A stretch of DNA of 39,077 nt from Lentisphaerales bacterium (GTDB lineage Bacteria > Verrucomicrobiota > Lentisphaeria > Lentisphaerales > Lentisphaeraceae): assembly GCA_022446985.1 (NCBI GenBank), contig JAKVBD010000046.1:1-39077 (forward strand), in the 5' to 3' direction. The notes under the pieces were generated by a model. That model was not told where the DNA came from. It did no database searches and saw nothing but the letters and a program-made list of their open reading frames with translations. Shown here in pieces: positions 1-7,816 of this stretch. A program made the position numbers and the translations under genes. The stretch's first letter is position 1, and each line of letters opens with the position of its first letter.

Positions 1-207
1 GAACTATTCTCACAGAGCATGCGATAACCTCGTTCTCCATAACAATTGTCATAAAAATGACGGGCTATAAAGAAAGCTTGACTCCTCGACCTTTTTAAAG
101 TCCGGACGAAGGATGATTTGCCCCGCTATTTTATGCGGACCGCTAAGAATTACTGCTGTTTGTCTTAGCTCTTCAATGAAACATTCGGGGGAAAGGGTAT
201 CGTTCAT
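1..207 (-). pseudogene. Frameshifted gene fragment running off the left edge, function unknown
   Basis: Read on the minus strand from ATG at 207, a frame of 52 codons runs to a TGA at 49-51, starting MNDTLSPECFIEELRQ. About 33 codons in, at a run of five A (plus-strand ttttt near 93-98), a shift of one base opens another frame that continues to the window edge without a stop. It has good protein character (includes FFIARHFYDNCYGERGYRM). Joining the two frames gives one plausible protein, so I read this as a single gene with a one-base insertion in the A run, or a sequencing error there. GGATG lies about 5-9 bases before the start. I do not recognise the family. A genuine 52-residue protein is the alternative. 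Confidence 0.35.
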
Positions 208-296
208 TAAAACATCCGTTTGTTATTTTCCTGTTGTAACGAATTGAAGTACAACATTTTAAGCAGAATTTTTTTGTATTTCAAGCTATTATTTAA

Positions 297-554
297 TGGT
301 TACTTGTAGTTTCTATCGGAGTGTATCTAGCTGTAGCCCTATTTGTCAAAACGAAGTTTTTAGAAACCTCCAGGCTGAATTTATTGTTCATCCAAAGTCT
401 GGGAGTTATTACATACTTTGTGTGGAGTTTTGGAACGAGCTGGCTAGTCTTTAAATTCTTAGATGACTTATATTCACTACGCGTTAGTTTTGAAGAAGAA
501 GGAAAGGGTCTGAATATCTCTGAACATAACATAGAAATCGACAACAATTACTGA
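297..554 (+). pseudogene. C-terminal remnant of an ammonium transporter (Amt)
   Basis: This frame is open from just after a TAA at 294-296 to TGA at 552-554. It encodes about 85 residues with two hydrophobic segments and a cytosolic tail. The tail carries LRVSFEEEGKGLNISEH, matching the hallmark Amt/MEP C-terminal pattern (G)LRVSxEEExxGLDxSEHG, and the preceding VWSFGTSWLVFKFLDD matches the last transmembrane helix (typically FxWSFxTxxxxFKxxD). A full Amt has ~400-450 residues and 11 helices, so about four fifths is missing and no remnant is visible upstream. The protein cannot transport. The first plausible start is GTG at 321, without a ribosome site. The Amt assignment rests on motif recall. 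Confidence 0.72.
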
Positions 555-592
555 GCCACAATTCTTCAGGATTATTTTTAGACATTACCTTA

Positions 593-1333
593 CTAAGAAG
601 ACTGTTTCTTACGGTACTTTAAAGGAGATTCTTCGATATGAGTCTTAAACTGACGAGTAAAGGCACTCTGATCGTAAAAACCGGTTTCATAGGCTATATC
701 TGCAATCGACAAATCTGTATTGCGCAGCATATCACAAGCCTTATGAATTCTCAGCCTAATTATGTACTCGCGAATGCTCATATGAAAACGATCTTTGAAC
801 TTACGCTGAAACTGGCGGATTGATAAGTTTACTTTATCTGCCAGATCTTTAATCTGTATGTTTTTTGTAAAGTTATCTCTAAGGTGCTTCACTGCCGGAT
901 AAATTTCAGAATAATTCGTATATGAAGCATGGCTTTTATTGTACTCTATCGTTGTGCCTATAGTCCCAACTATATCTCCTGCCTTATTTAAAATTGGAAA
1001 CTTGTTTGTGATAAACCAATCAACTACCCCACATTCATTCAACGCGAGTTCAGACAACTCAAGGATAGGCTGACCACTTTCGATAATTAAGCGATCGTCT
1101 TCAGCATACTTGGCACAAAGTTCTTGTGGGTAAAATTCATAATCAGTCTTACCGATTAACTCTTCCTCTATTTCACAGCCACACCTTTGCAAAGTTCTTT
1201 TATTTCCTAAAACATGACGGCCTTCTAAATCTTTTGCAAACAGATACAATCCAGGTATCTGATCAGAAATTTTACAAATTGGCATTTCCACAGCATCTTG
1301 CCAAAACTGACTCTTAAAACCTAACGTATCCAC
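593..1333 (-). CDS. PAS-domain AraC-family transcriptional regulator
   Basis: A 246-residue cytoplasmic DNA-binding protein. Residues ~25-130 form a PAS domain of the PAS_4 type (KDLEGRHVLGNK, then GKTDYEFYPQELCAKYAEDD, then WFITNKFPILNKAGDIVG). Residues ~145-243 are the AraC double helix-turn-helix, with the second HTH containing SIADIAYETGFYDQSAFTRQFK, close to consensus. The GTG start at 1333 is supported by CGGAG about 7 bases upstream, and no better ATG precedes the PAS domain. It is transcribed away from the epimerase-ThuA-dehydrogenase operon starting at 1713, the usual arrangement for a local regulator of that operon. It has the same layout as the regulator at 6876-7631. The PAS ligand is unknown; a sugar or pathway intermediate is an inference. 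Confidence 0.9.
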   Translation of the reverse strand: MDTLGFKSQFWQDAVEMPICKISDQIPGLYLFAKDLEGRHVLGNKRTLQRCGCEIEEELIGKTDYEFYPQELCAKYAEDDRLIIESGQPILELSELALNECGVVDWFITNKFPILNKAGDIVGTIGTTIEYNKSHASYTNYSEIYPAVKHLRDNFTKNIQIKDLADKVNLSIRQFQRKFKDRFHMSIREYIIRLRIHKACDMLRNTDLSIADIAYETGFYDQSAFTRQFKTHIEESPLKYRKKQSS

Positions 1334-1568
1334 AACAACTCCGACGTAACATCACAAATTAAAATCCGACAATTCTCCTCACCCTACGCAAAAATAAGTT
1401 CAAAAAAACAAACTCACCTGTGACTATCGATACTGACAATGGCGTATTCGTACAAAAATATATATCAGACCGAAAAAAAGAAAACACTAAATTAACAAAA
1501 AAGTCGTAAAAAGACCAAAATTAAAAATATTATCGCAAGAAGTCATATTAAAAAAGAACTTAATTAAC

Positions 1569-1603
1569 TTGACATATACCCCTGATAGTTAGGGGAATAT
1601 AAA
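1569..1603 (+). promoter_or_regulatory. Putative regulated promoter and inverted repeat upstream of the epimerase operon
   Basis: The 379-base gap between the divergent genes (1334-1712) holds no gene. It contains TTGACA at 1569-1574 and TATAAA at 1598-1603, separated by 23 bases, too long for an unaided sigma-70 promoter but compatible with an activator. Between them is an imperfect palindrome, CCCCT-gatagtt-AGGGG (1579-1595). The right arm is part of TAGGGGAATA (1590-1599), which recurs exactly before the second sugar operon at 7771-7780. Inference: binding site for the PAS-AraC regulator. Confidence 0.45.
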
Positions 1604-1712
1604 ATTAACAAGATAAATACACTGTTACATTTCATGTTAAATTATTTTTCAACAATACGTCATGCGATGGCGCATTTATACAAATAAAATACAGAGCTAT
1701 TTGGAGAAGATT

Positions 1713-2570
1713 ATGAAGTACGGTATGAATATGCTTTTGTGGGGAACTCACATTACTGAAGAGCAATTTCACTTATTTAAAGATTTTAAAAAAGCTGGTT
1801 TCGATGGTGTCGAAGTCCCCGTATTTGAAGGAGATGCAGAGCATTACCTTAAAATGGGCCAAGCCCTCAGTGATGCTGGACTGGAATGTACTGTAGTGAC
1901 TTGCCTTGGTGCTGACAGCAATCCTGCCAGTTCTGACCCAGAGATACAAAAAGCTGCTTTGACTACCCTAAAATGGGTCATTGAGATGTCTGCGGCTCTA
2001 AAGGCCAAAATCCTCGTCGGTCCTTACTTTGCTGCCCATGGTCACTTTGAAATCGAAGATTCCATAGAACAAAGCCGCAAACGCTCAGCTTCAGTTATCA
2101 AAGAAGTTGCTCAATATGCTCAACAGTTTAACATTCAACTTAGCCTGGAATTCCTCAACCGTTTTGAAATATTCCTACTCAACTGTACTGAAGATACCGC
2201 AAACTATCTTGATCTGGTAAATGAGCCAAATGTAGGAATCCTTTACGATACACACCACGCAAATATTGAAGAAAAATCCATTCTTAAAGCCTTCGAGAAA
2301 CACAGCAGCAAAATCAATCATATACACTTCAGTGAAAGTCACCGCGGTGTCTGCGGAGACGGTCAGGTAAAATGGGACGAAAATAAACAAGCCGTAGAAA
2401 ACTCGAATTATGATGACTGGATTGTAATCGAGGCCTTTGCTCACGATATTCCGGGTTTTTCTGAAATCGCACACGTCTGGCGTCCAATGTTCGAAACTAA
2501 ACTGCAACTCTGTCAGGATTCTCTTAAGTTCTGCCAAGAATTAATGAATAAAAAGCTAATATTAGCTTAA
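1713..2570 (+). CDS. TIM-barrel sugar epimerase/isomerase, D-tagatose/D-psicose 3-epimerase-like
   Basis: Predicted soluble (beta/alpha)8 enzyme of the AP-endonuclease-2 superfamily, 285 residues counted from ATG 1713. The metal-ligand set of the ketose 3-epimerases is present in order: Glu146 (LSLEFLNR), Asp179 (ILYDTHHA), His205 (HIHFSESHRG) and Glu240 (IVIEAFAHD), with Arg211 just after the His. These correspond to Glu152/Asp185/His211/Arg217/Glu246 of D-psicose 3-epimerase. A longer frame begins at 1662, but GGAGAAG directly before ATG 1713 and the family N-terminus (MKYGMNMLLW) favour the shorter form. Hydroxypyruvate isomerase or L-ribulose 3-epimerase are alternatives; the substrate cannot be fixed. 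It is first in an operon with ThuA and a PVC-type dehydrogenase, which suggests it handles a ketose or keto-sugar formed by them. Confidence 0.83.
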   Translation: MKYGMNMLLWGTHITEEQFHLFKDFKKAGFDGVEVPVFEGDAEHYLKMGQALSDAGLECTVVTCLGADSNPASSDPEIQKAALTTLKWVIEMSAALKAKILVGPYFAAHGHFEIEDSIEQSRKRSASVIKEVAQYAQQFNIQLSLEFLNRFEIFLLNCTEDTANYLDLVNEPNVGILYDTHHANIEEKSILKAFEKHSSKINHIHFSESHRGVCGDGQVKWDENKQAVENSNYDDWIVIEAFAHDIPGFSEIAHVWRPMFETKLQLCQDSLKFCQELMNKKLILA

Positions 2571-2581
2571 GGGGGTTCTTT

Positions 2582-3451
2582 ATGAAAATAGTCTTTTTAT
2601 TAATATTTCTTCTATGTAGCTTTCTACACTCAGCAGATAAACAAATTGTCCTTATTGCTGGTAAAGACAGCCACAAGCATGGTGATCATGAGTTTCGTGC
2701 AGGATGTCACTTACTGGCTAAAAAACTTAATGAATCTGATCTACCTTTAAAAGTTTCTGTTGTTGAAGAAAGAAGCTGGCCTGAGTCTAACAGTGTATTT
2801 GAAAAGGCGGATGCCATAATCATCTATTCTGATGGCTTTAAGAAGCACCCTCTAAAAGCGAGGAAGCTGTATCATTTTTTCGATAATCTCGCTAAAAAGG
2901 GCAAAGGCATAGGTTTTATGCACTATGCCTGTGAGGTCGAAAAAAATCAAGGTAATTGGCTCACAACTTGGGTAGGTGGATATTACGAAAGGCTATTTTC
3001 AGTCAACCCACACTGGATTTGCCATTCGATACTAAACAAAAAACACCCGTGTACAAAAGGAGTCGCTAACTTCAAAGTTAAAGATGAATGGTATTTCAAC
3101 ATTCGCTTGACTGACAAAGTTAAGCCCGTACTAAGAGGCATACCTGACAAAACTGCTCGGTCTGGAGATACTACATTTCCGCGAGGCCCATTGAAGCATA
3201 TAGTCGATGCCGAAGGGCAAGAAGAAACCCTGCTTTGGACTCTCGAAAGAGAAGATGGTGGCAGAGGCTTTGGTTTTACTGGCGGCCACTACCATAAGAA
3301 TTGGCAAAATGATGAATTCCGCAAACTCATATTAAACACAATTGCCTGGACAGCTGGTCTCGAAATCCCTGAATCCGGCATTGACTCTACAACTCCTACT
3401 CAAGCTGAGATGGAAGAAAATATGAAACCAAAAAAGAAAGGTAAAAAATGA
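2582..3451 (+). CDS. Exported ThuA-like protein (PF06283)
   Basis: 289 residues with an N-terminal signal peptide (FLLIFLLCSFLHSADK, cleavage near residue 18), so probably periplasmic. The mature part is a ThuA fold: IVLIAGKDSHKHGDHEFRAG is the characteristic opening, followed by a class-I-amidotransferase-like core (GKGIGFMHYACE around residue 118) and a late GFTGGHYHKNW block. ThuA proteins are linked to trehalose and keto-sugar utilisation, and in PVC bacteria commonly sit beside membrane-bound dehydrogenases; no firm reaction can be stated. GGGGG precedes the ATG by about 6 bases. The stop overlaps the next start (ATGA at 3448-3451), indicating translational coupling. The C-terminus is a lysine-rich tail. 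Confidence 0.85.
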   Translation: MKIVFLLIFLLCSFLHSADKQIVLIAGKDSHKHGDHEFRAGCHLLAKKLNESDLPLKVSVVEERSWPESNSVFEKADAIIIYSDGFKKHPLKARKLYHFFDNLAKKGKGIGFMHYACEVEKNQGNWLTTWVGGYYERLFSVNPHWICHSILNKKHPCTKGVANFKVKDEWYFNIRLTDKVKPVLRGIPDKTARSGDTTFPRGPLKHIVDAEGQEETLLWTLEREDGGRGFGFTGGHYHKNWQNDEFRKLILNTIAWTAGLEIPESGIDSTTPTQAEMEENMKPKKKGKK

Positions 3452-6063
3452 AGCTATACAAGATCATTTGCACAACTCTTTTAAGCCTTGCATCACTTAA
3501 AGCAGCTGATCCGCATGACAACAAGCTTGTTGCTACGGATTTGATTAAGGCTCAGGAGAATCTTGAAGTTACCACTTGGGCCACTTCTCCTATGCTTTAC
3601 AATCCCACTAATATGGATATCGATTCAAAAGGCAGAATCTGGGTAGCTGAAGGACGCCGGTATAGACTTTTCAAAAAAAACAAATGGGTTCCAAAAGCCG
3701 ACAGAATCGTTGTCCTGGAAGATACCGACAAAGATGGTAAAGCAGACAAACACTGGACTTTTGTAGAAGATGAAGAACTTGTTGCTCCTCTAGGAGTTGC
3801 AGTTATCGGCAATAAAATCATCATTCCGCAACCTCCTCACATGATTGTTTATACAGATGTAAATGAAAATGCTAAATACGATGAAGGGACAGATAAAAAA
3901 GAAATCCTGCTAACCGGATTTGGCGGCAAGGATCACGATCACAGCCTCCACTCTTTAACCGTAGGGCCAAATGGCCAATACTACTTTAATACGGGAAATG
4001 CCGGCAATCCGGATACCAAAGGTAAAGATGGGTTTCACCTAATCGCAGGCAGCTTCTATAGTGGAGGGAAAGACAAATGCGGCAAGAAAAGTTCTGACGG
4101 ATTCTCCTATATTGGTGGCGTTGCCTTGCGCATAAACCCGGATGGAACTGGGATGCGTGTCATTGGCCACAATCTCCGTAACTCTTATGAGCAAACAATC
4201 ACTTCTCTAGGTGACGTCTTCCAAAATGATAATGATGACCCTCCGGCTTGTAGGACAAGTTTTCTTATGGAATATGCAGACATGGGCTACGCTAAAAATA
4301 ATGGCCTTTCACACTGGAAGAAATCAAGACGCTTTAATTTTGACATGACTGGACAGCAAACAACTGCTGTTGCAGAATGGGGTCAAGACGACCCTGGTGT
4401 GACTCCAGCAGGAGATGTCTATGGTGGCGGTTCACCCACTGGCATTGCCTACTATGAAAACGGCATTATGGAAGACAAACTAAAAGGCTTTCTGATGTCT
4501 TGTGAACCAGCAAGAAATGTCATCTTTGGCTATAGACCTGAAGCTCAGGGTGCCGGCTTCAAACTGGAGCGTACAGACTTCATAACCACTTCACCTGAAA
4601 ACTTTGCGGGTGGAGACTTTAATGGCGGTAAAAAAAATATAAGTAGCAGCATGCAAAACCTTTTCCGTCCTTCAGATGTCAGCATAGGTCCTGATGGCGC
4701 TATCTATGTAGCAGACTGGTTCGACACCAGAGTTGGCGGACACCAGACTTTTGACAAACACATGTACGGTACGATTTATAGAATTGCCCCAAAAGGCTTT
4801 AAACCTAAAGTTCCAGATTATAACTTTGAATCAATCGCTGGGCTTATAGAAGTTCTCAAAAGCCCAGCAGTTAATGTCCGTGCAATCGGCTTTTACGGTT
4901 TGAAAGAAAAAGGTGAAGCTGCAGTACCAGAAGTCAGTAAACTTCTGGAAGATAAAAATGAGTATATCCAAGCTAGAGCTATTTGGCTCCTTGCTCAGCT
5001 AGGGGAAAGCGGCATTAGCACTGTCGAAAAACTACTCAGCAGTACAAATGTAGGTCAACGACTCACTGCATTTAGGGCTCTGCGCTTTGTCGATCACAAG
5101 CTACTTGAAATGTCTGCCAAAATGGCGAAAGACAAATCGGCGGCAATTAGACGAGAAGTTGCTTTAGCTATGCGCTATATCCCGGCAGCTCAATCTAAAG
5201 ATAATCTGATTGAAGTTATCAAAAGATGGGATGGCAAAGACCGTCAATACTTAGAAGCTTTCGGCTACGGATCAGATAATAAGACAATTGAAATCTACAA
5301 TGCAGTCAAAGCTTCTACGGAATGGGATGAAAAAATGACAATGGTCGCCTGGCGACTACACCCTACTACTGCTGTTAAAGACTTGAAGAAAAGAGCCTTA
5401 AACAAAGATGTAGATCAACTGGAAAGGTTCAGAGCCATAGATGGAATTGCTTTTTGCGAAAGCCCTGTTGCCTATAAGGCCATGAAGTTTCTCAAAACTA
5501 AAACAAGCGGAAAAGAAAAAGAGCGCAGTGAGTATTGGCTTAAATACAACTCCAATACTTTCTGGAGACCATACGCAGGAAAACAGACCTTTAGTTATAC
5601 CGACTCAATCATTCCGGTTATGGAAAGTACCAAAATAGACACTGGCGAAATTCTACAACTTTCAGGAAATGAGAAAAACGGCAAAATGAAAGCAGCTACT
5701 TGTCAGATGTGTCACCAATTTGATAACACAGGAGTTGATTTCGGTCCAAACCTAAGTGGATGGGGAAAAGCTCAGCCTTTGGAAATTATCATTAAAGCAA
5801 TTGTTGAGCCAGATGCCGATATTGCTCATGGCTTCAAAACTACCGAAATAAAAACCAAAGATGGCAAAACTATTCAGGGGTTCTTAATTGCAGATGGAGA
5901 CATTGTCAGTATGAGAATTATGGGTGGTGCTACAGTTGACATCAATGCTTCAGATGTAGCCAGCCGCAAAGAGCTAAAAGCTTCTGCTATGATTTCCGGC
6001 CAGGCACTCGGTCTAAGTAAGCAGGAAATTCGTGATATAGCCGAATATCTTAAGAAAAATTAA
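3448..6063 (+). CDS. PVC-type membrane-associated dehydrogenase with HEAT repeats and C-terminal CxxCH haem domain
   Basis: 871 residues, with a signal peptide (IICTTLLSLASLKAADP). Residues ~30-450 are the beta-propeller 'PVC-type dehydrogenase' region (NPTNMDIDSKGRIWVAEGRR near 52; SDVSIGPDGAIYVADWFDTR near 410). Residues ~460-600 contain HEAT-like repeats (VNVRAIGFYGLKEKGE; YIQARAIWLLAQLGE). The C-terminal ~130 residues are the PVC haem-binding domain with C752-Q-M-C755-H756, followed by GVDFGPNLSGWG and a distal Met-rich part. Families of this build (TIGR02604 plus TIGR02603) are thought to oxidise sugars in the periplasm and pass electrons to cytochrome c; the substrate is unknown. It is the last gene of the three-gene operon, ending in the hairpin at 6073. 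Confidence 0.9.
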   Translation: MKLYKIICTTLLSLASLKAADPHDNKLVATDLIKAQENLEVTTWATSPMLYNPTNMDIDSKGRIWVAEGRRYRLFKKNKWVPKADRIVVLEDTDKDGKADKHWTFVEDEELVAPLGVAVIGNKIIIPQPPHMIVYTDVNENAKYDEGTDKKEILLTGFGGKDHDHSLHSLTVGPNGQYYFNTGNAGNPDTKGKDGFHLIAGSFYSGGKDKCGKKSSDGFSYIGGVALRINPDGTGMRVIGHNLRNSYEQTITSLGDVFQNDNDDPPACRTSFLMEYADMGYAKNNGLSHWKKSRRFNFDMTGQQTTAVAEWGQDDPGVTPAGDVYGGGSPTGIAYYENGIMEDKLKGFLMSCEPARNVIFGYRPEAQGAGFKLERTDFITTSPENFAGGDFNGGKKNISSSMQNLFRPSDVSIGPDGAIYVADWFDTRVGGHQTFDKHMYGTIYRIAPKGFKPKVPDYNFESIAGLIEVLKSPAVNVRAIGFYGLKEKGEAAVPEVSKLLEDKNEYIQARAIWLLAQLGESGISTVEKLLSSTNVGQRLTAFRALRFVDHKLLEMSAKMAKDKSAAIRREVALAMRYIPAAQSKDNLIEVIKRWDGKDRQYLEAFGYGSDNKTIEIYNAVKASTEWDEKMTMVAWRLHPTTAVKDLKKRALNKDVDQLERFRAIDGIAFCESPVAYKAMKFLKTKTSGKEKERSEYWLKYNSNTFWRPYAGKQTFSYTDSIIPVMESTKIDTGEILQLSGNEKNGKMKAATCQMCHQFDNTGVDFGPNLSGWGKAQPLEIIIKAIVEPDADIAHGFKTTEIKTKDGKTIQGFLIADGDIVSMRIMGGATVDINASDVASRKELKASAMISGQALGLSKQEIRDIAEYLKKN

Positions 6064-6072
6064 ATTACTTCC

Positions 6073-6094
6073 AAGGCCCCGACCTCGGGGCCTT
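6073..6094 (+). terminator. GC-rich hairpin after the dehydrogenase gene
   Basis: A perfect inverted repeat, AAGGCCCCGA then CC then TCGGGGCCTT, lies 10 bases after the stop codon. The two-base spacer means the inner pairs will open into a six-base loop. There is no run of T after it (ACCCTG follows), so it may act as a 3'-end stabiliser or weak terminator. The bases 6095-6276 that follow hold nothing I can identify. Confidence 0.6.
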
Positions 6095-6276
6095 ACCCTG
6101 TACAGGCTAGCAATAAGTTCTTGAAACTCCTACGACTCTCTACCATTCATATTTCAAAAGCATTATATTAGTTTTAGGCTTCAAATTTCGAGGCACTTAA
6201 TGGAAACTACTCTACAGAACATACTTATATAAGTGACGATGTTATAGTTAGACCCCTCCCTGCATTCGAATAGTGA

Positions 6277-6852
6277 AACCTCGAAATTCACACTCTTGGC
6301 TGCGGTAAAAATGCCGTCGGTATCGCAAAAAGCATTATGCCGGACATCATCCTTCTGGATATTATGATGTCTGAAAGCGATGGCCATGAAGTTTGTCGCG
6401 ACTTAAAAGAAATAATCTTACAATTCATATTACTGTCATCTTTATCACTTCTAAAACCAATACTTAAGATATTGTTAAAGGCTTTGATGTTGAAGGAGCT
6501 GATTGCGTTTGTAAGCCCTTTAACAGGCATAAAAACTACAAGTCAGTACTAAGACCCAGTTAAAACTAAAGCTGGAAACAGAAGAAAGTATTAAACGCAA
6601 ACAATCACTACAAAGGCTATTGTCAAACTTCAAACGGCCCTAAAAGAAAACCGTGAACTCAAAGAACTTTTAACTACATGCTGTAACTGTAAAAAAAATC
6701 GTGATGATTAAGTTTACTAGCAACGACTTTAACAGTTTTTTAAAGTACATTCCGGCTTACAGTTCTCTCACTCTATCTGCCCAGAATGCATAAGTGTCCT
6801 CTATCCCGATTATGTAAAGAGGAAAGCCTTGAAAGATAAAGAGTCAAAGTAA
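6277..6852 (+). pseudogene. Decayed response regulator with C-terminal Cys-pair domain
   Basis: Pieces in three frames reconstruct one protein. Frame A (from 6277) gives GKNAVGIAKSIMPDIILLDI then MMSESDGHEVCRDLK: the receiver domain with its phospho-acceptor Asp in LLD. Frame B (from ~6435) gives VIFITSK, an in-frame TAA, then VKGFDVEGADCVCKPF: the conserved Thr/Ser and Lys-Pro ends of the receiver. Frame C (from ~6616) gives LQTALKENRELKELL, CNCKKNRDD, three stops, then FSHSICPECISVLYPDY. This last part matches the CxxCKKIRDDxGYW...FSHxICPxC tail often found after receiver or PAS domains. One stop is where Trp is expected (TGG to TAG). Two frameshifts and at least four stops mean it is dead; the receiver N-terminus is unrecognisable. 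Confidence 0.85.
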
Positions 6853-6875
6853 AACTTTGACAACAAAGCTTTCTC

Positions 6876-7631
6876 CTAAGACCCACTCTGCACTTCTTTA
6901 TACTTCATTTGGTACTTCCTAGGAGTCATTCCCATCAAAATACGGAACTCACGGGTGAAGTAACTTTGATCACAGAAACCACAATCAAGTGCAACCTGCT
7001 GTATATTGTAACCCGCTATAAGTAATTCACAGGCATTTTCCAAGCGCAACCTTTTAATATACTGATTAGGCGAGCTGCCAAAGTGCTTTTTAAATTTACG
7101 TTCAAAGGTACTCAAAGACATACAGGAGAGCTCCGCTAACTCCTTAATACTTATAGAGTTCATATAGTTCTTCTGCATATAATCGATGCACTCACGAAAC
7201 TCAGAATAAGGTTCTATACTGTTCTCTGTTCTTCTCACATCTCGCGTCAAACCTTCAATACCGACAACTTCGCCATTATTATTTTTTAAAGGAGCTTTGG
7301 TCGTCAAAAACCAGTGAACATTGCCTTTACCATCACCAACTAATTCGAGTTTATTCCGCAAGACAATTTTTTCATTCATTATCCTCATATCATCTTCACG
7401 GTATTTTTCTGCTAAATCTAAGCGCAGTACATCAAAGTCTGTTTTCCCAAGTAATTCTTTGGGGTCTCCCATATCAAAGTGGTCTATAAGGATTTTGTTA
7501 GCATAAACAAATCTACCATCTCTATCCTTGGCAAAATAAAACGTATCTGACTGTGCTTCAAAGAGTTCACTCGGACTAGATATATTATTACAATTATAAA
7601 ATTCTGGTAAAAAGTGTTCGACCTCTTTCAT
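6876..7631 (-). CDS. PAS-domain AraC-family transcriptional regulator (second copy)
   Basis: 251 residues, the same plan as the regulator at 593-1333: a PAS domain at ~28-133 (FAKDRDGRFVYANK; LLGKTDFDVLRLDLAEKYRE; WFLTTKAPLKNNNGEVVG) and an AraC DNA-binding region at ~147-245 (SIKELAELSCMSLSTFERKF for the first HTH; VALDCGFCDQSYFTREF for the second). ATG at 7631 is preceded by AGAGGA at a good distance. It is divergent from the operon starting at 7817, so it is the likely regulator of that pathway. PAS_4-AraC proteins are thought to sense small molecules; the effector here is unknown. The two copies are clearly homologous but diverged, so they probably recognise different signals. Confidence 0.9.
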   Translation of the reverse strand: MKEVEHFLPEFYNCNNISSPSELFEAQSDTFYFAKDRDGRFVYANKILIDHFDMGDPKELLGKTDFDVLRLDLAEKYREDDMRIMNEKIVLRNKLELVGDGKGNVHWFLTTKAPLKNNNGEVVGIEGLTRDVRRTENSIEPYSEFRECIDYMQKNYMNSISIKELAELSCMSLSTFERKFKKHFGSSPNQYIKRLRLENACELLIAGYNIQQVALDCGFCDQSYFTREFRILMGMTPRKYQMKYKEVQSGS

Positions 7632-7707
7632 AAAAATCCTCTTAATAGCTCTCTACTATTTCATGTTAAAACACAATAACTTATTGTTAATAATTAAACA
7701 ACCCCCC

Positions 7708-7736
7708 TTTACACCATATGCCGATTTTATTATATT
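7708..7736 (+). promoter_or_regulatory. Predicted sigma-70 promoter of the LsrF/DhaKL operon
   Basis: TTTACA (7708-7713) and TATATT (7731-7736) are separated by 17 bases in the divergent gap 7632-7816. Transcription would start near 7743, leaving a ~70-base leader that contains the shared 10-mer at 7771. Seen by eye; not scored. Confidence 0.5.
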
Positions 7737-7770
7737 TTTTGATAAGAGAATTATATAAGAAAAACGGATC

Positions 7771-7780
7771 TAGGGGAATA
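7771..7780 (+). promoter_or_regulatory. Shared 10-mer TAGGGGAATA, candidate operator
   Basis: An exact copy of the 10-mer found at 1590-1599 before the first sugar operon. It lies 36 bases upstream of ATG 7817, downstream of the predicted promoter. Both copies lie on the same strand, upstream of operons divergent from PAS-AraC regulators. A binding role is inferred only from this recurrence. Confidence 0.35.
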
Positions 7781-7816
7781 GTTATTTAAAACTGCTAAAA
7801 CGTATAAGGAGTGAAA

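Noticed and set aside
90..100. Programmed frameshift at the A run of the left-edge gene
   Set aside because: The run does not form a standard slippery heptamer in the zero frame, and the shift needed is +1; mutation is simpler.
293..547. 84-codon minus-strand frame over the Amt stump
   Set aside because: Plus strand matches the Amt tail; the minus frame is Ser/Thr-rich without recognisable features.
2175..2537. 120-codon minus-strand frame in the epimerase gene
   Set aside because: Opposite well-supported catalytic segments (Asp179, His205, Glu240) and no ribosome site.
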